This document shows positions 1-9,538 of a DNA stretch of 64,000 nt, in pieces; position 1 is the stretch's first letter; every line of letters starts with the position of its first letter. The DNA is from Acidisoma cellulosilyticum (GTDB lineage Bacteria; Pseudomonadota; Alphaproteobacteria; Acetobacterales; Acetobacteraceae). Made by a program: the position numbers and the translations under genes. The notes below the pieces were generated by a model. It saw nothing but the letters and a program-made list of their open reading frames with translations. It was not told the origin of the DNA and ran no database searches. The DNA lies in NCBI RefSeq assembly GCF_020621385.1, contig NZ_JAESVA010000001.1:620001-684000 (forward strand), read 5' to 3'.

Positions 1-16
1 CTTTTCGCGGGGATAT

Positions 17-213
17 TAGAGTCCGTCAGGTTTACTTGGAAACGCCACCAAATCTGTCGTGCGCGGGCCTAGCCGGCCGCACCCCGACCCGCGCATCTAC
101 CCGGCGGAGCAAGCGACCGGCCGGCTGGCGCCGCGGCGGGTAGGTCCGGGGCGCGTAGCCCGCGCAACAAGTGCGCGGATGACAAATTATCTATTAAAAC
201 CTGACAGACTCTA
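17..213. mobile_element. MITE-like element, core type A, copy 1
   Basis: A 193-bp core (19-211) is bounded by near-perfect inverted termini GAGTCCGTCAGGTTTA and TAAAACCTGACAGACTC and flanked on both sides by TA, as expected for a TA target duplication. The interior contains GC-rich hairpins. The same sequence recurs in opposite orientation at 28515-28694, with about a 13-bp insertion here near 146-160. It has no coding capacity, so any mobility would depend on a transposase elsewhere. That it is a non-autonomous element is inferred from the termini and copy number. Confidence 0.7.
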
Positions 214-245
214 GGGTTTCGCTCGCGGCGTCAGCCAGACCGCGC

Positions 246-989
246 CTACCGTCCGCCGGAGACAGTCACGACAGTCCCGGTGACATAGGACGAAGCCGGG
301 GAGATCAGCCACAGCACCGCCTCGGCAATCTCCTCCGCCTCGCCGACACGCGCCATGGGAATGCCGGTTTTCTGCGCCTGCTCGCGCATCTCGATCGTGG
401 TCATGTCGGTGGCCGTCATGCCCGGTGCGACGGCATTCACACGGATGCCGTCGCGCGCCACTTCATTGGCCAGACCTTTGGTCAGGCTCTCCACCGCGCC
501 CTTGGTCGCCGCATAGGGCACGACACCGGAGAGACCGCCGAGGCGCGCCGCGACCGATGAAACATTGACGATGGAACCGCCCGCGCCGCCATGGGCTTTG
601 GACATGCGGCGCACGGCTTCCTGCGCGCAATAGATTGTGCCGTAGACATTGACGGCGAAAAGCCGCTCGATATCGGCCTGCGGCTGGTTTTCGAGCTTTG
701 CGTTGGCGCCGATCAGGCCGGCATTGTTGACCAGACCACCGATCGGGCCGAGTGCGGCTTCGGCGGCCACGAACATCGCCGCGACGGCTGCCGGGTCAGC
801 CACATCACCGCCGACCGCAACCGCCTGTCCCCCAGCCGCTTTGATCTCAGCGACGATGGCCTCGGCGGCATCCGCCCGGCTCGCGTAGTTCACCGCGACG
901 GCATAGCCCTTCGTCGCCAGAAGACGACAGATGGCGGCGCCGATGCCCCGGCTCCCCCCGGTCACAAGAACGGCTGGGAGCTGGGTCAT
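246..989 (-). CDS. SDR family NAD(P)-dependent oxidoreductase
   Basis: The 247-residue protein is a classical short-chain dehydrogenase/reductase. It has the dinucleotide-binding TGGSRGIG at 10-17, NNAG at 88-91 and the catalytic Ser144/145, Tyr159 and Lys163 (YAATK). The C-terminus SYVTGTVVTVSGGR is typical of FabG/glucose-dehydrogenase-like SDRs. The substrate cannot be told from sequence. It lies 30 bp downstream of pyruvate kinase on the same strand and is probably the last gene of that transcript. The asparagine after the first beta strand (VAVNYAS) suggests NADP(H) preference, which is an inference. Confidence 0.85.
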   Translation of the reverse strand: MTQLPAVLVTGGSRGIGAAICRLLATKGYAVAVNYASRADAAEAIVAEIKAAGGQAVAVGGDVADPAAVAAMFVAAEAALGPIGGLVNNAGLIGANAKLENQPQADIERLFAVNVYGTIYCAQEAVRRMSKAHGGAGGSIVNVSSVAARLGGLSGVVPYAATKGAVESLTKGLANEVARDGIRVNAVAPGMTATDMTTIEMREQAQKTGIPMARVGEAEEIAEAVLWLISPASSYVTGTVVTVSGGR

Positions 990-1019
990 CGGAACCTCCT
1001 TCAGAGAGACAGAGACGGA

Positions 1020-2468
<1,449 letters not shown>

Positions 2469-2486
2469 TCCAGGCGTCCCAGCTTG

Positions 2487-2546
2487 ATTGATGCGGGGCG
2501 GAAGACCCCCGACTGAATTGATAAGGGGCGACAAGCCCCACACTGA
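2487..2546 (-). repeat. tandem 30-bp hairpin repeat in the pyk leader
   Basis: Read on the minus strand, two 30-bp units lie end to end (2517-2546 and 2487-2516) and match at 22 of 30 positions. Each has the form TCAGT..GGGG-N7-CCCC..ATCAAT, so each can form a short GC hairpin followed by an ATCAAT tail. They end about 18 bp before the chosen pyk start. A role as an RNA leader element or as operators is inference. Confidence 0.5.
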
Positions 2547-2621
2547 CGATATTCGCCTCGGATGGAAGCGCTCCCATACCATCGGCGTCGGGCGCCATCA
2601 GCCATGAGAGGGGGGCACTAA

Positions 2622-2954
2622 TCAACCCCCCGTCAGAGCAACCCAATCCTTAAGCTTTGCGATAAGCGCAGGGCCATCCCCCTCAATGAACAATATCTTA
2701 AATCTCGCGGTCTCCCCCGACCGGATGGAAATACTGGTTTTCCGCAAGCCCAAAGCCTCGGCCAGATAGCCGATCAAGGCCTTGTTCGCGGCCCCCTCGA
2801 CCGGCGGCGCCGATAGCCGCAATTGCAACATCGGCCTGCCGTCGGCGCCTTGCACGATTCCATCGAGGCCGTTGCGGCTGGCGCGCGGGGTCAACCGCAC
2901 CGCCAGCCGCACGCCACCCTTTTCAGCGGCGAAAGGCATTGCCGCGGCTGTCAT
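2622..2954 (-). CDS. DUF167 (YggU family) protein
   Basis: This small protein of 110 residues is a DUF167/YggU-family member, recognised by RLTPRASRNGLDGI and the C-terminal block PPVEGAANKALIGYLAEALGL followed by SGETARFKI. The molecular function of the family is unknown. The frame is open from a TTG at 2981 that overlaps the acetyltransferase stop, but the ATG at 2954 has a GGGG-type ribosome site and gives a length nearer the family; an ATG at 2939 is also possible. The gene sits between a GNAT acetyltransferase and pyk in one direction. Confidence 0.85.
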   Translation of the reverse strand: MTAAAMPFAAEKGGVRLAVRLTPRASRNGLDGIVQGADGRPMLQLRLSAPPVEGAANKALIGYLAEALGLRKTSISIRSGETARFKILFIEGDGPALIAKLKDWVALTGG

Positions 2955-2977
2955 CCGCCCCGACTCAGCAAAAACTC

Positions 2978-3427
2978 TCAACCATAGCTATGCGCGTATT
3001 GGATGAAGCCGGAGCGTTTGGCGACTTTGTTATAGAGCGCCTGGGCCGTGCTGTTCGTCTCATGCGTATGCCAATAGACGCTTTCGCAACCGGCGGCCTT
3101 GGCCGTGTCACAGCAATGGGCGATCAGCGCCCGGCCGACCCCGGTGCCGCGCATCGCCGGTAGCGTGAACAAGTCGTTCAGGTAGCAGAGATCGCCGACC
3201 GTCCAGGTGTTGCGGTGATAGAGGAAATGAACAAGGCCGACCGCCTTCTCACCGTCCCAGGCGAGGGCCGCGAAGACCGGTTCCGCCGCATCCAGCATCC
3301 GCGACCAGAGCGTATCGGTCACAAGGTCCGACAGGCTCACCTCATAGAAGGTCTGATAGCCGAGCCAGAGCGGCATCCAGGCATCCCGGTCTTCTGGCCG
3401 CATGGGGACAATCCGCACTGCACTCAT
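2978..3427 (-). CDS. GNAT family N-acetyltransferase
   Basis: The 149-residue single-domain GNAT protein has the acetyl-CoA pyrophosphate-binding motif RGTGVGRALI near 94-103 and the C-terminal ALYNKVAKRSGFIQY typical of the fold. The acceptor substrate is unknown. An AAGGA ribosome site precedes the ATG at 3427. It is probably the first gene of the minus-strand run with DUF167, pyk and the SDR; it diverges from the sulfotransferase gene across a short AT-rich promoter region (about 3510-3545). Confidence 0.85.
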   Translation of the reverse strand: MSAVRIVPMRPEDRDAWMPLWLGYQTFYEVSLSDLVTDTLWSRMLDAAEPVFAALAWDGEKAVGLVHFLYHRNTWTVGDLCYLNDLFTLPAMRGTGVGRALIAHCCDTAKAAGCESVYWHTHETNSTAQALYNKVAKRSGFIQYAHSYG

Positions 3428-3558
3428 CCGATCATTCCTTTTCTCATGTCTGCTTGGCGCGAGCTTAGGGCGAGTGATCAGACGACAGAAGAGGACGCAT
3501 CGACAAGAACGCGCGGAAATATTATTTCTATATCGAATCTATATATTGAGGGGCCGTC

Positions 3559-5415
3559 ATGGACGGGGACTGTGTTTGCGGCAGCGGACTGAAACGGCTG
3601 CGCTGTTGCGGCTGGCGCCTGTCCGACCTGAGCGGCGCGACCGCCGTCGCCCGTTTGCAGCCTTTGGTCGAAGCAGCGGCCCGCCTGATCGCGTCCGGAC
3701 AGGATGCGGAAGGTGAATGTCTGCTGCTCGACGCGCTGGACCTCGCCCCGGATTGCCTGCCCGCCGTGCTGGAACTGGCAGCGCTGCGGCAAAGACAGCA
3801 GAATATCCCAGCCGCCGCGGTGCTATGGCGGCGCGTCTTGCGGCTTGCCCCCAATCACCTGGGCGCCACGCTCTCGCTCGGGATGAGCCTGTTCGGCCAG
3901 GCCAGGCTCAGCGAAGCCGAGGCCCAGGCGCGCAACGCCATCCGCATCGCACCGGACAGTGCAGCCGCCCATAATCTGATGGGCATGATCCTGACGGAGG
4001 CCAATCGCCCGCAGATCGGCGAATACCATTACCGCCGCGTCTTGGCGCTGTCGGGCAGCCGCGACCCGATCCTGCTCGCGAATCTCGCCTGGAATCTGAA
4101 AACCCAAGGCCGGATGGAGGAAGCCCGCAGGCTGTATCACGAATCCCTCCGCACGGCGCCGACGGTTCGGCAGACGCTCCTTGGCTTCGCCCGGCTGGAA
4201 GAGGCAGACCGCCGTTTCGATACGGCCCAGGCGGTGCTTGATATCAGCGATATCGCCTATCCGAACGATGCACAGGCGCAGCTGGCCCGCGCCGTCATTT
4301 TGGGCCGCATCGGCAAACGCTCGGAGGCGATTGCGGTGATCGACGGGCTGGCCGGGCGACATGACACTGGCCTCGGCCCCGCCAGGCTCGGCCCCGCCGG
4401 GCTGGGCCCTGCCGAATTGCTCGAAAAAGGCCGGCTGCTCGACAAGCTCGACCGGTTCGACGACGCCTGGACGGCCTTTGCCGACGGCAAGCGGCGGGCC
4501 ATGGCGCTTTCCGGTCAGACTTATCTGAACGAGGCGGCGGCCGCGATGATCGCGCGGCTGCGCGGTTTTTTCACGGCCTCCCGCCTGGCACTTCTGCCCC
4601 GAGCGACCTTGCGGGCGAACGAGGCACAGCCGATCTTCATCCTCGGCTTTCCGCGATCCGGCACGACTTTGGTGGAACAAAGCCTGTCCGCCCATCCCGC
4701 GATCGCGGCGGGTGACGAACTGCCCTTGATCCACGATTTGACTGAGACGCTGCCAAGGCTGCTCGGCAGCCCCCTCGGCTATCCCGATGCGCTCTCGGAA
4801 CTCTGGATGGGCGATCAGCGTGCGGGGTTGGACCTGCTGCGCGACGTCTATCTGCAGCGCGCCCGTCAACTCGGTGTCGGTCGCACCCTGCCGGGGGAAC
4901 CCGCGCCGCGGCATTTCACCGATAAGATGCCGCTGAACGAAACCCATCTCGGGCTGATTGCTCTGATCTTTCCGGCGTCACCGTTGATTCATGTCATCCG
5001 CCATCCGCTCGACATCATGGTCTCGGCCTTTTCCAACCATTTCACGCATGGCTTCTGCTGTGCGACAGCGCTGGAAACGGCCGCCCTGCACTACGCCCGC
5101 ATTGTCGATCTTGTTGCCCACTACCGGGCGGAAATGCCCGAAGCCCGGTACCTTTGCGTCCGCTACGAAGACATCGTCGCCCAGCAGGAGGCAAGCATTC
5201 GCGGCCTGCTGGAAGCGATCGGGGAAGATTTCGACCCAGCCTGTCTGACCTTCCACCAGAACCAGCGCTACGCCCGCACGGCGAGCTACGCCCAGGTGAC
5301 AGAGCCGCTGTATGATCGTTCGGTCGGCCGCTGGCGGCAGTATCGCCGTCAATTGGCGCCGGTCCTCCCTATCCTTGCGCCCGCGATGGCGCGGTTAGGC
5401 TACGACGTTTCCTGA
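3559..5415 (+). CDS. SEC-C-like / TPR / sulfotransferase multidomain protein
   Basis: The 618-residue protein has three parts. Residues 5-17 form an SEC-C-like cysteine motif (CVCGSGLKRLRCC), a probable zinc knuckle. Residues about 30-300 are tetratricopeptide repeats. The C-terminal half is a sulfotransferase domain with the PAPS 5'-phosphosulfate loop GFPRSGTT at 363-370 and a 3'-phosphate motif RHPLD at 481-485. Between TPRs and sulfotransferase lies an in-frame run of three 15-bp units encoding LGPA(R/G/E) (4369-4413), which looks like a recent expansion. It likely transfers sulfate from PAPS to an unknown acceptor. A TGAGGGG ribosome site precedes the ATG. It is monocistronic, divergent from the GNAT gene. 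Confidence 0.85.
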   Translation: MDGDCVCGSGLKRLRCCGWRLSDLSGATAVARLQPLVEAAARLIASGQDAEGECLLLDALDLAPDCLPAVLELAALRQRQQNIPAAAVLWRRVLRLAPNHLGATLSLGMSLFGQARLSEAEAQARNAIRIAPDSAAAHNLMGMILTEANRPQIGEYHYRRVLALSGSRDPILLANLAWNLKTQGRMEEARRLYHESLRTAPTVRQTLLGFARLEEADRRFDTAQAVLDISDIAYPNDAQAQLARAVILGRIGKRSEAIAVIDGLAGRHDTGLGPARLGPAGLGPAELLEKGRLLDKLDRFDDAWTAFADGKRRAMALSGQTYLNEAAAAMIARLRGFFTASRLALLPRATLRANEAQPIFILGFPRSGTTLVEQSLSAHPAIAAGDELPLIHDLTETLPRLLGSPLGYPDALSELWMGDQRAGLDLLRDVYLQRARQLGVGRTLPGEPAPRHFTDKMPLNETHLGLIALIFPASPLIHVIRHPLDIMVSAFSNHFTHGFCCATALETAALHYARIVDLVAHYRAEMPEARYLCVRYEDIVAQQEASIRGLLEAIGEDFDPACLTFHQNQRYARTASYAQVTEPLYDRSVGRWRQYRRQLAPVLPILAPAMARLGYDVS

Positions 5416-5536
5416 CCGGTTCCTTGGCTATCCTGATCAAGTCATAGCGGCACCGCTTGCGCAGCATGGGGCCGAGAGGCATCACTCTCTGCATTCAGAG
5501 TAAATTGCGACGGATCGGACGGGGCTCGGAAAGACT

Positions 5537-7156
5537 ATGCAGCGCGAATCGATGGAATTCGACACGGTGATCGTGGGTGCGGGACCGGCGGGGCTGGCGG
5601 CGGCCATTCGCCTCAAGCAGCTGGAGCCCGACGCCACGGTCTGCGTCGTGGAAAAAGGTAGCGAGGTCGGCGCCCATATTCTGTCGGGCGCGGTCATCGA
5701 ACCGCGCGCATTGGAAGAGCTGCTGCCGAATTGGCGGGAACTGGACAGCCCGTTGCAGACGGAGGCGAAGGACGACCGCTTCTACTTCCTGACCGAGACG
5801 AAAGCCTTCCGCCTGCCGACGCCGCCGCAGATGCATAATCATGGCAATTACATCGTCAGCCTGGGCGATGTCGTGCGCTGGCTGGGCGCGCAAGCCGAAG
5901 CGCTGGGGGTTGAAATCTATCCCGGCTTCGCCGCCGCCGAGATTCTGGAAGAGAATGGCCGCATCGTCGGCATCGCGACCGGCGACATGGGCATCGGCAA
6001 AACCGGTGACGCCGGGCCCAACCATCAGCCCGGCATGGAACTGCGCGCGCCCTATACGCTGTTTGCCGAGGGCTGCCGTGGCAGCCTGTCCAAACAGCTC
6101 ATGGCCCGCTTCAAGCTGCGCGACGGCGTCGATCCGCAGACCTACGGCCTCGGCATCAAGGAGCTGTGGGAAATCCCGGCCGCCAAGCACCGGAAAGGAT
6201 TGATCGAACATACCTTCGGCTGGCCGATGGATAACGAGACCTATGGCGGATCCTGGCTCTATCACCTGGGCGACAATCTCGTCTCCTACGGCTTCGTCAT
6301 CGGGCTCGACTACAAGAACACTTGGATCTCCCCCTTCGAGGAAATGCAGCGGCTGAAGGCGCATCCGCATGTCGCAAAGCATTTCGAGGGCGGGCGGCGC
6401 ATCGCCTATGGCGCGCGTGCGCTGAGCGAGGGCGGCTTGCAGTCGATCCCGCGTCTCACCTTTCCCGGCGGTGCGTTGCTGGGTGACGCGGCGGGCTTCC
6501 TCAACGTGCCGAAGATCAAGGGCACGCATGCGGCCATGAAATCCGGCATGATGGCAGCCGAGGCTGTCGCGGAAGCGCGTGCTGCGGCCAAAGCCGAACC
6601 CACAAGCTTCACCGACAAGCTGAAGGCCAGCTGGCTGCATACGGAACTCTCCGCCGTGCGCAATATCCGGCCGTCCTTCGCGAAATTCGGCAATTTCGGC
6701 GGATTTCTTTATTCCGCCGTCGACACCATGCTGTTCCGCGGCCGCGCCCCCTGGACCCTCCACCACACCCATAGCGATAACGAAGTGCTGCTTCCGGCAT
6801 CCGAGGATCGCAAGATTGCCTATCCCAAACCTGACGGCGTGCTGACCTTCGACCGCCTGTCTTCCGTTTTCGTAAGCAATACCAATCACGAGGAAGACCA
6901 GCCGGTGCATCTGCGTCTGCGCGATGCCTCGAAATGGCTAACCGAGAATTGGGAGAAGTATCAGAGTCCTGAAAGCCGCTATTGTCCGGCCGGGGTTTAT
7001 GAGGCCGTGGGCATTGCCGAGGGCAATCCGCATTTGCAGATCAACGCGCAGAACTGCGTGCATTGCAAAACATGCGACATCAAGGACCCCACGCAGAACA
7101 TCGACTGGGCCGTGCCGGAAGGTGCCGGCGGCCCCAATTATCCCGGCGGCATGTGA
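5537..7156 (+). CDS. electron transfer flavoprotein-ubiquinone oxidoreductase
   Basis: ETF-QO passes electrons from reduced ETF, made by acyl-CoA and other dehydrogenases, to ubiquinone at the inner membrane. The 539-residue protein begins with the FAD-binding VGAGPAGLA (13-20) and ends with the conserved 4Fe-4S region. The ligands are Cys483, Cys507, Cys510 and Cys513 (NCVHCKTCDIKDP), followed by the family ending IDWAVPEGAGGPNYPGG. Length and domain order match the family. A small DUF1244 gene follows 24 bp later and is probably co-transcribed. No etfAB genes are in the window. Confidence 0.95.
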   Translation: MQRESMEFDTVIVGAGPAGLAAAIRLKQLEPDATVCVVEKGSEVGAHILSGAVIEPRALEELLPNWRELDSPLQTEAKDDRFYFLTETKAFRLPTPPQMHNHGNYIVSLGDVVRWLGAQAEALGVEIYPGFAAAEILEENGRIVGIATGDMGIGKTGDAGPNHQPGMELRAPYTLFAEGCRGSLSKQLMARFKLRDGVDPQTYGLGIKELWEIPAAKHRKGLIEHTFGWPMDNETYGGSWLYHLGDNLVSYGFVIGLDYKNTWISPFEEMQRLKAHPHVAKHFEGGRRIAYGARALSEGGLQSIPRLTFPGGALLGDAAGFLNVPKIKGTHAAMKSGMMAAEAVAEARAAAKAEPTSFTDKLKASWLHTELSAVRNIRPSFAKFGNFGGFLYSAVDTMLFRGRAPWTLHHTHSDNEVLLPASEDRKIAYPKPDGVLTFDRLSSVFVSNTNHEEDQPVHLRLRDASKWLTENWEKYQSPESRYCPAGVYEAVGIAEGNPHLQINAQNCVHCKTCDIKDPTQNIDWAVPEGAGGPNYPGGM

Positions 7157-7180
7157 CCGCCCGTGAAGGGAGTACAGGCG

Positions 7181-7486
7181 ATGGACGATAACACGCGCAT
7201 CTCGCTGGAGGCGGCTGCCTTCCGCAGCCTTGTCGAGCATCTGCAGACCCGAACGGATGTGCAGAATATCGACCTGATGACTCTCGCCGGATTCTGCCGC
7301 AACTGCCTATCGCGCTGGTATCGGGAAGCGGCGGAAGCCCGCGGTCTGCCGCTGACGGATGCCGCCGCCCGCGAGCATGTCTACGGCATGCCCTATAAGG
7401 AATGGCAGGAGAAGTTCCAGAAGCCCGCGACGGAGGCACAGAAAGCCGCCTTCGCGGCAGCCGAGAGCCAAAAGCCTTCAGCCTGA
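7181..7486 (+). CDS. DUF1244 family protein
   Basis: The 101-residue protein matches the DUF1244 family, seen by LMTLAGFCRNCLSRWYREAA and HVYGMPYKEWQEKFQ. The two cysteines in FCRNC are invariant in the family; the function is not known. The ATG at 7181 is chosen because AAGGGAG lies 8 bp upstream; an earlier in-frame GTG at 7163 overlaps that ribosome site. It follows the ETF-QO gene closely on the same strand. Confidence 0.85.
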   Translation: MDDNTRISLEAAAFRSLVEHLQTRTDVQNIDLMTLAGFCRNCLSRWYREAAEARGLPLTDAAAREHVYGMPYKEWQEKFQKPATEAQKAAFAAAESQKPSA

Positions 7487-7792
7487 AAACTTTGATCGCG
7501 CGACATCGGCTGATGTCTTCCGATTAATGATGATCGATCAAAAATCCTCTGCCATTGCGTCATGCCACCCCATGATCGCGGCGAAGTGGGTCCCGTTTGA
7601 TATGAATTTTGTTATTGATCAATAATGACCCCGCTGATCTCAGCGGGTCCGTGACGATGTGAATTTTCGGTTCGGCCGCGTGCTTGGTCGAAGGCAGACA
7701 ATCGTGATCCGCTTCCCTGATTGACCCCGGACCACTCGGCGGGTTACCTCGCCCGCCCAGATTAGCCTTTCTGCATTCCAAGGAGTTCGCCC
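7487..7792. other. intergenic region with direct repeats and a hairpin
   Basis: No gene is seen in these 306 bp. Two imperfect direct repeats (GGGTCCCGTTTGATATGAATTTT near 7587-7609 and GGGTCCGTGACGATGTGAATTTT near 7645-7667) flank a short AT-rich stretch and a stem of 10-11 bp at 7627-7649 (GACCCCGCTGA / TCAGCGGGTC). The hairpin could terminate the upstream transcript, although it has no T-run. The rest, up to the AAGGAG before 7793, presumably holds the gapR promoter. Confidence 0.45.
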
Positions 7793-8065
7793 ATGGCGTT
7801 CGATGCCACTGAGACTACCGACGCCGCTTCCCAGGGCAATATTGCGGCCGACCGCCTGCGCAGCATCATCGAGCGTATCGAGCGCCTGGAAGAGGAGCGC
7901 AAGGCGCTCTCCAGCGATATCAAGGACATTTATGCCGAGGCCAAGTCGGCCGGCTTCGACGTCGCGGTGCTGCGTCAGCTCATTCGTATCCGCAAGCAGG
8001 AGCCGAACGAGGTTGAGGAGCAGGAGACCCTGCTCGACGTCTACCGCCGCGCGCTGGGCATGTGA
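7793..8065 (+). CDS. gapR: GapR-type nucleoid-associated protein (DUF2312)
   Basis: The 90-residue protein is a member of the DUF2312/GapR family, an alphaproteobacterial DNA-binding protein that binds AT-rich, overtwisted DNA and supports replication and chromosome segregation in Caulobacter. The diagnostic sequence is DRLRSIIERIERLEEE (coiled coil), then IYAEAKSAGFDVAVLRQLIRIRK. An AAGGAG ribosome site sits just before the ATG. It is monocistronic, convergent with the peroxiredoxin gene and separated from it by a strong hairpin. Confidence 0.92.
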   Translation: MAFDATETTDAASQGNIAADRLRSIIERIERLEEERKALSSDIKDIYAEAKSAGFDVAVLRQLIRIRKQEPNEVEEQETLLDVYRRALGM

Positions 8066-8070
8066 TCAAG

Positions 8071-8104
8071 GGATCTGGCCAGGGGCAGCGCCCTGGCCAG
8101 ATCC
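8071..8104. terminator. hairpin between convergent gapR and peroxiredoxin genes
   Basis: A perfect 14-bp stem (GGATCTGGCCAGGG / CCCTGGCCAGATCC) with a 6-nt loop begins 6 bp after the gapR stop and ends 9 bp before the peroxiredoxin stop. There is no T-run, so intrinsic termination is likely but not certain. Its position between convergent stops fits a bidirectional terminator. Confidence 0.6.
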
Positions 8105-8112
8105 TCTGCCGC

Positions 8113-8592
8113 TTACAGGGCCGCGAGAACCGCCTCGGCCTTGCTTGCCTCGAAAGCACCGCCTTCCTCGACGCCCAGGAAAGTCACGACGCCATCCTTG
8201 GCGATCAGCGCGTAACGCTGCGAGCGCATGCCCAGGCCGCGCGACATCAGATCCAATTCCAGGCCCATGGCGCGGGCAAAGTCCCCTGAACCGTCGGCCA
8301 GCATGACGACCTTGCCTTCGACGCCCTGATCCTTGCCCCAGGCGCCCATCACGAAAGCGTCATTCACGGCGATACAGGCGATGCTATCCACGCCCTTGTC
8401 GAAGAATGCCTGGGCGTTCTCGACGAAACCCGGCAGGTGGCGGGCACTGCAGGTGGGCGTGAAGGCGCCGGGCACCGCGAAAAGCACAACCGTCTTGCCG
8501 CTAAAAATCGCATCGGTCGTCGTCTGCTCGGGGCCGCCGGCCGCCGCTGCCGTGACCGTCACGTTCGGAATCCTGTCACCGACCTTGATCAT
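8113..8592 (-). CDS. peroxiredoxin (Prx5 type)
   Basis: The 159-residue thiol peroxidase reduces hydrogen peroxide and organic peroxides. It has the Prx5-subfamily active site PGAFTPTCSARHLPGF with peroxidatic Cys48; another cysteine is at 73. The start at 8592 (MIKVGDRIP) is chosen over an upstream in-frame ATG because AAAGGA lies at the right distance and family members begin this way. It diverges from the yqgE gene and converges on gapR. The reducing partner is not evident nearby. Confidence 0.92.
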   Translation of the reverse strand: MIKVGDRIPNVTVTAAAAGGPEQTTTDAIFSGKTVVLFAVPGAFTPTCSARHLPGFVENAQAFFDKGVDSIACIAVNDAFVMGAWGKDQGVEGKVVMLADGSGDFARAMGLELDLMSRGLGMRSQRYALIAKDGVVTFLGVEEGGAFEASKAEAVLAAL

Positions 8593-8738
8593 GCGTGTCG
8601 TCCTTTGTGGAAGAGGAGACAACTCCTCTAGCCCCCGACAGGCGGCCTGTCACCTGGACTTACCCCGGGTCAGGCGCAAAGCTTGAAGCGGCCCATTGCG
8701 CGCTTGCGCAGGCCAACCAAAAGGCCAAATACTATGGG

Positions 8739-9407
8739 ATGAGCAGACGCCCGAAATCCGAGACAGCCGCCCAGGTGGCCGCAAGCGAAGCCGATACCGC
8801 CCCCGTCGTCCCGGAGCAGGCGAGCGAGCCGACTGACCTTGCCCATCGCGCAGCCGATCGGCTGGCGGGCCAGATTTTGATCGCGATGCCGAGCCTGACG
8901 GACCCCAATTTCAACCAAACTGTCATCCTCGTCTGCGCCCATGGCCAGGACGGGGCGATGGGTCTGGTGCTCAACCGCTCGGTCGAGAAGCCGAATTTCA
9001 GCGGTTTGATGAAGCAGCTCGATATCCAGCCGAACCCGCCGGCACGCGAAATCCGGCTTTGCGCCGGCGGCCCTGTCGAGAATGTCCGCGGCTTCGTTCT
9101 GCATACGGCGGATTGGATGGCCGAGAGCAGCCTGGTCGTTGACGGCGGCTATGGACTGACCACCAGCCTTGACGTGCTGAAGGCGATCGCGGAGGGCGAA
9201 GGCCCGCGGCAGGGCCTGCTAGCCCTCGGCTATGCCGGCTGGGGACCAGGACAGTTGGAGGCGGAACTCAGCAGCAATGCCTGGCTGTCGGTTCACCCGG
9301 ATGAGGGTTTGATCTTCGACGCCGATAATGCATCACGCTGGCGCCGCGCTATGGGCAAGCTTCATATCGACCCATTGCTGCTGTCGCCCACGGCGGGACA
9401 TGCTTAG
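8739..9407 (+). CDS. YqgE/AlgH family protein (DUF179)
   Basis: The protein is a member of the YqgE/AlgH (UPF0301) family, recognised by LAGQILIAMPSLTDPNF, DGAMGLVLNR and the block LALGYAGWGPGQLEAEL. The biochemical role of the family is unknown. The ATG at 8739 gives 222 residues, with an N-terminal extension of about 35 residues before the domain. An in-frame start at 8595 would overlap the divergent peroxiredoxin start and is unlikely. A bidirectional terminator follows. Confidence 0.88.
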   Translation: MSRRPKSETAAQVAASEADTAPVVPEQASEPTDLAHRAADRLAGQILIAMPSLTDPNFNQTVILVCAHGQDGAMGLVLNRSVEKPNFSGLMKQLDIQPNPPAREIRLCAGGPVENVRGFVLHTADWMAESSLVVDGGYGLTTSLDVLKAIAEGEGPRQGLLALGYAGWGPGQLEAELSSNAWLSVHPDEGLIFDADNASRWRRAMGKLHIDPLLLSPTAGHA

Positions 9408-9461
9408 ACGCCCGCTACGGTAGGGTGTCGCGGCCCGCGACGCTGGCTTTAACGCCAAAAA

Positions 9462-9500
9462 GAAACGCCCAGCCTACTCGGCTGGGCGTTTCTTGTTTTA
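9462..9500. terminator. bidirectional intrinsic terminator
   Basis: A perfect 13-bp stem GAAACGCCCAGCC / GGCTGGGCGTTTC (9462-9474 and 9480-9492) with a 5-nt loop has an A-rich run before it and TTGTTTT after it. It can therefore act in both directions, ending yqgE and the marR-like gene. Confidence 0.88.
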
Positions 9501-9538
9501 CGGCAAAACAGGCTGAGAGGCTGCCCGTCCCCCGGGGA

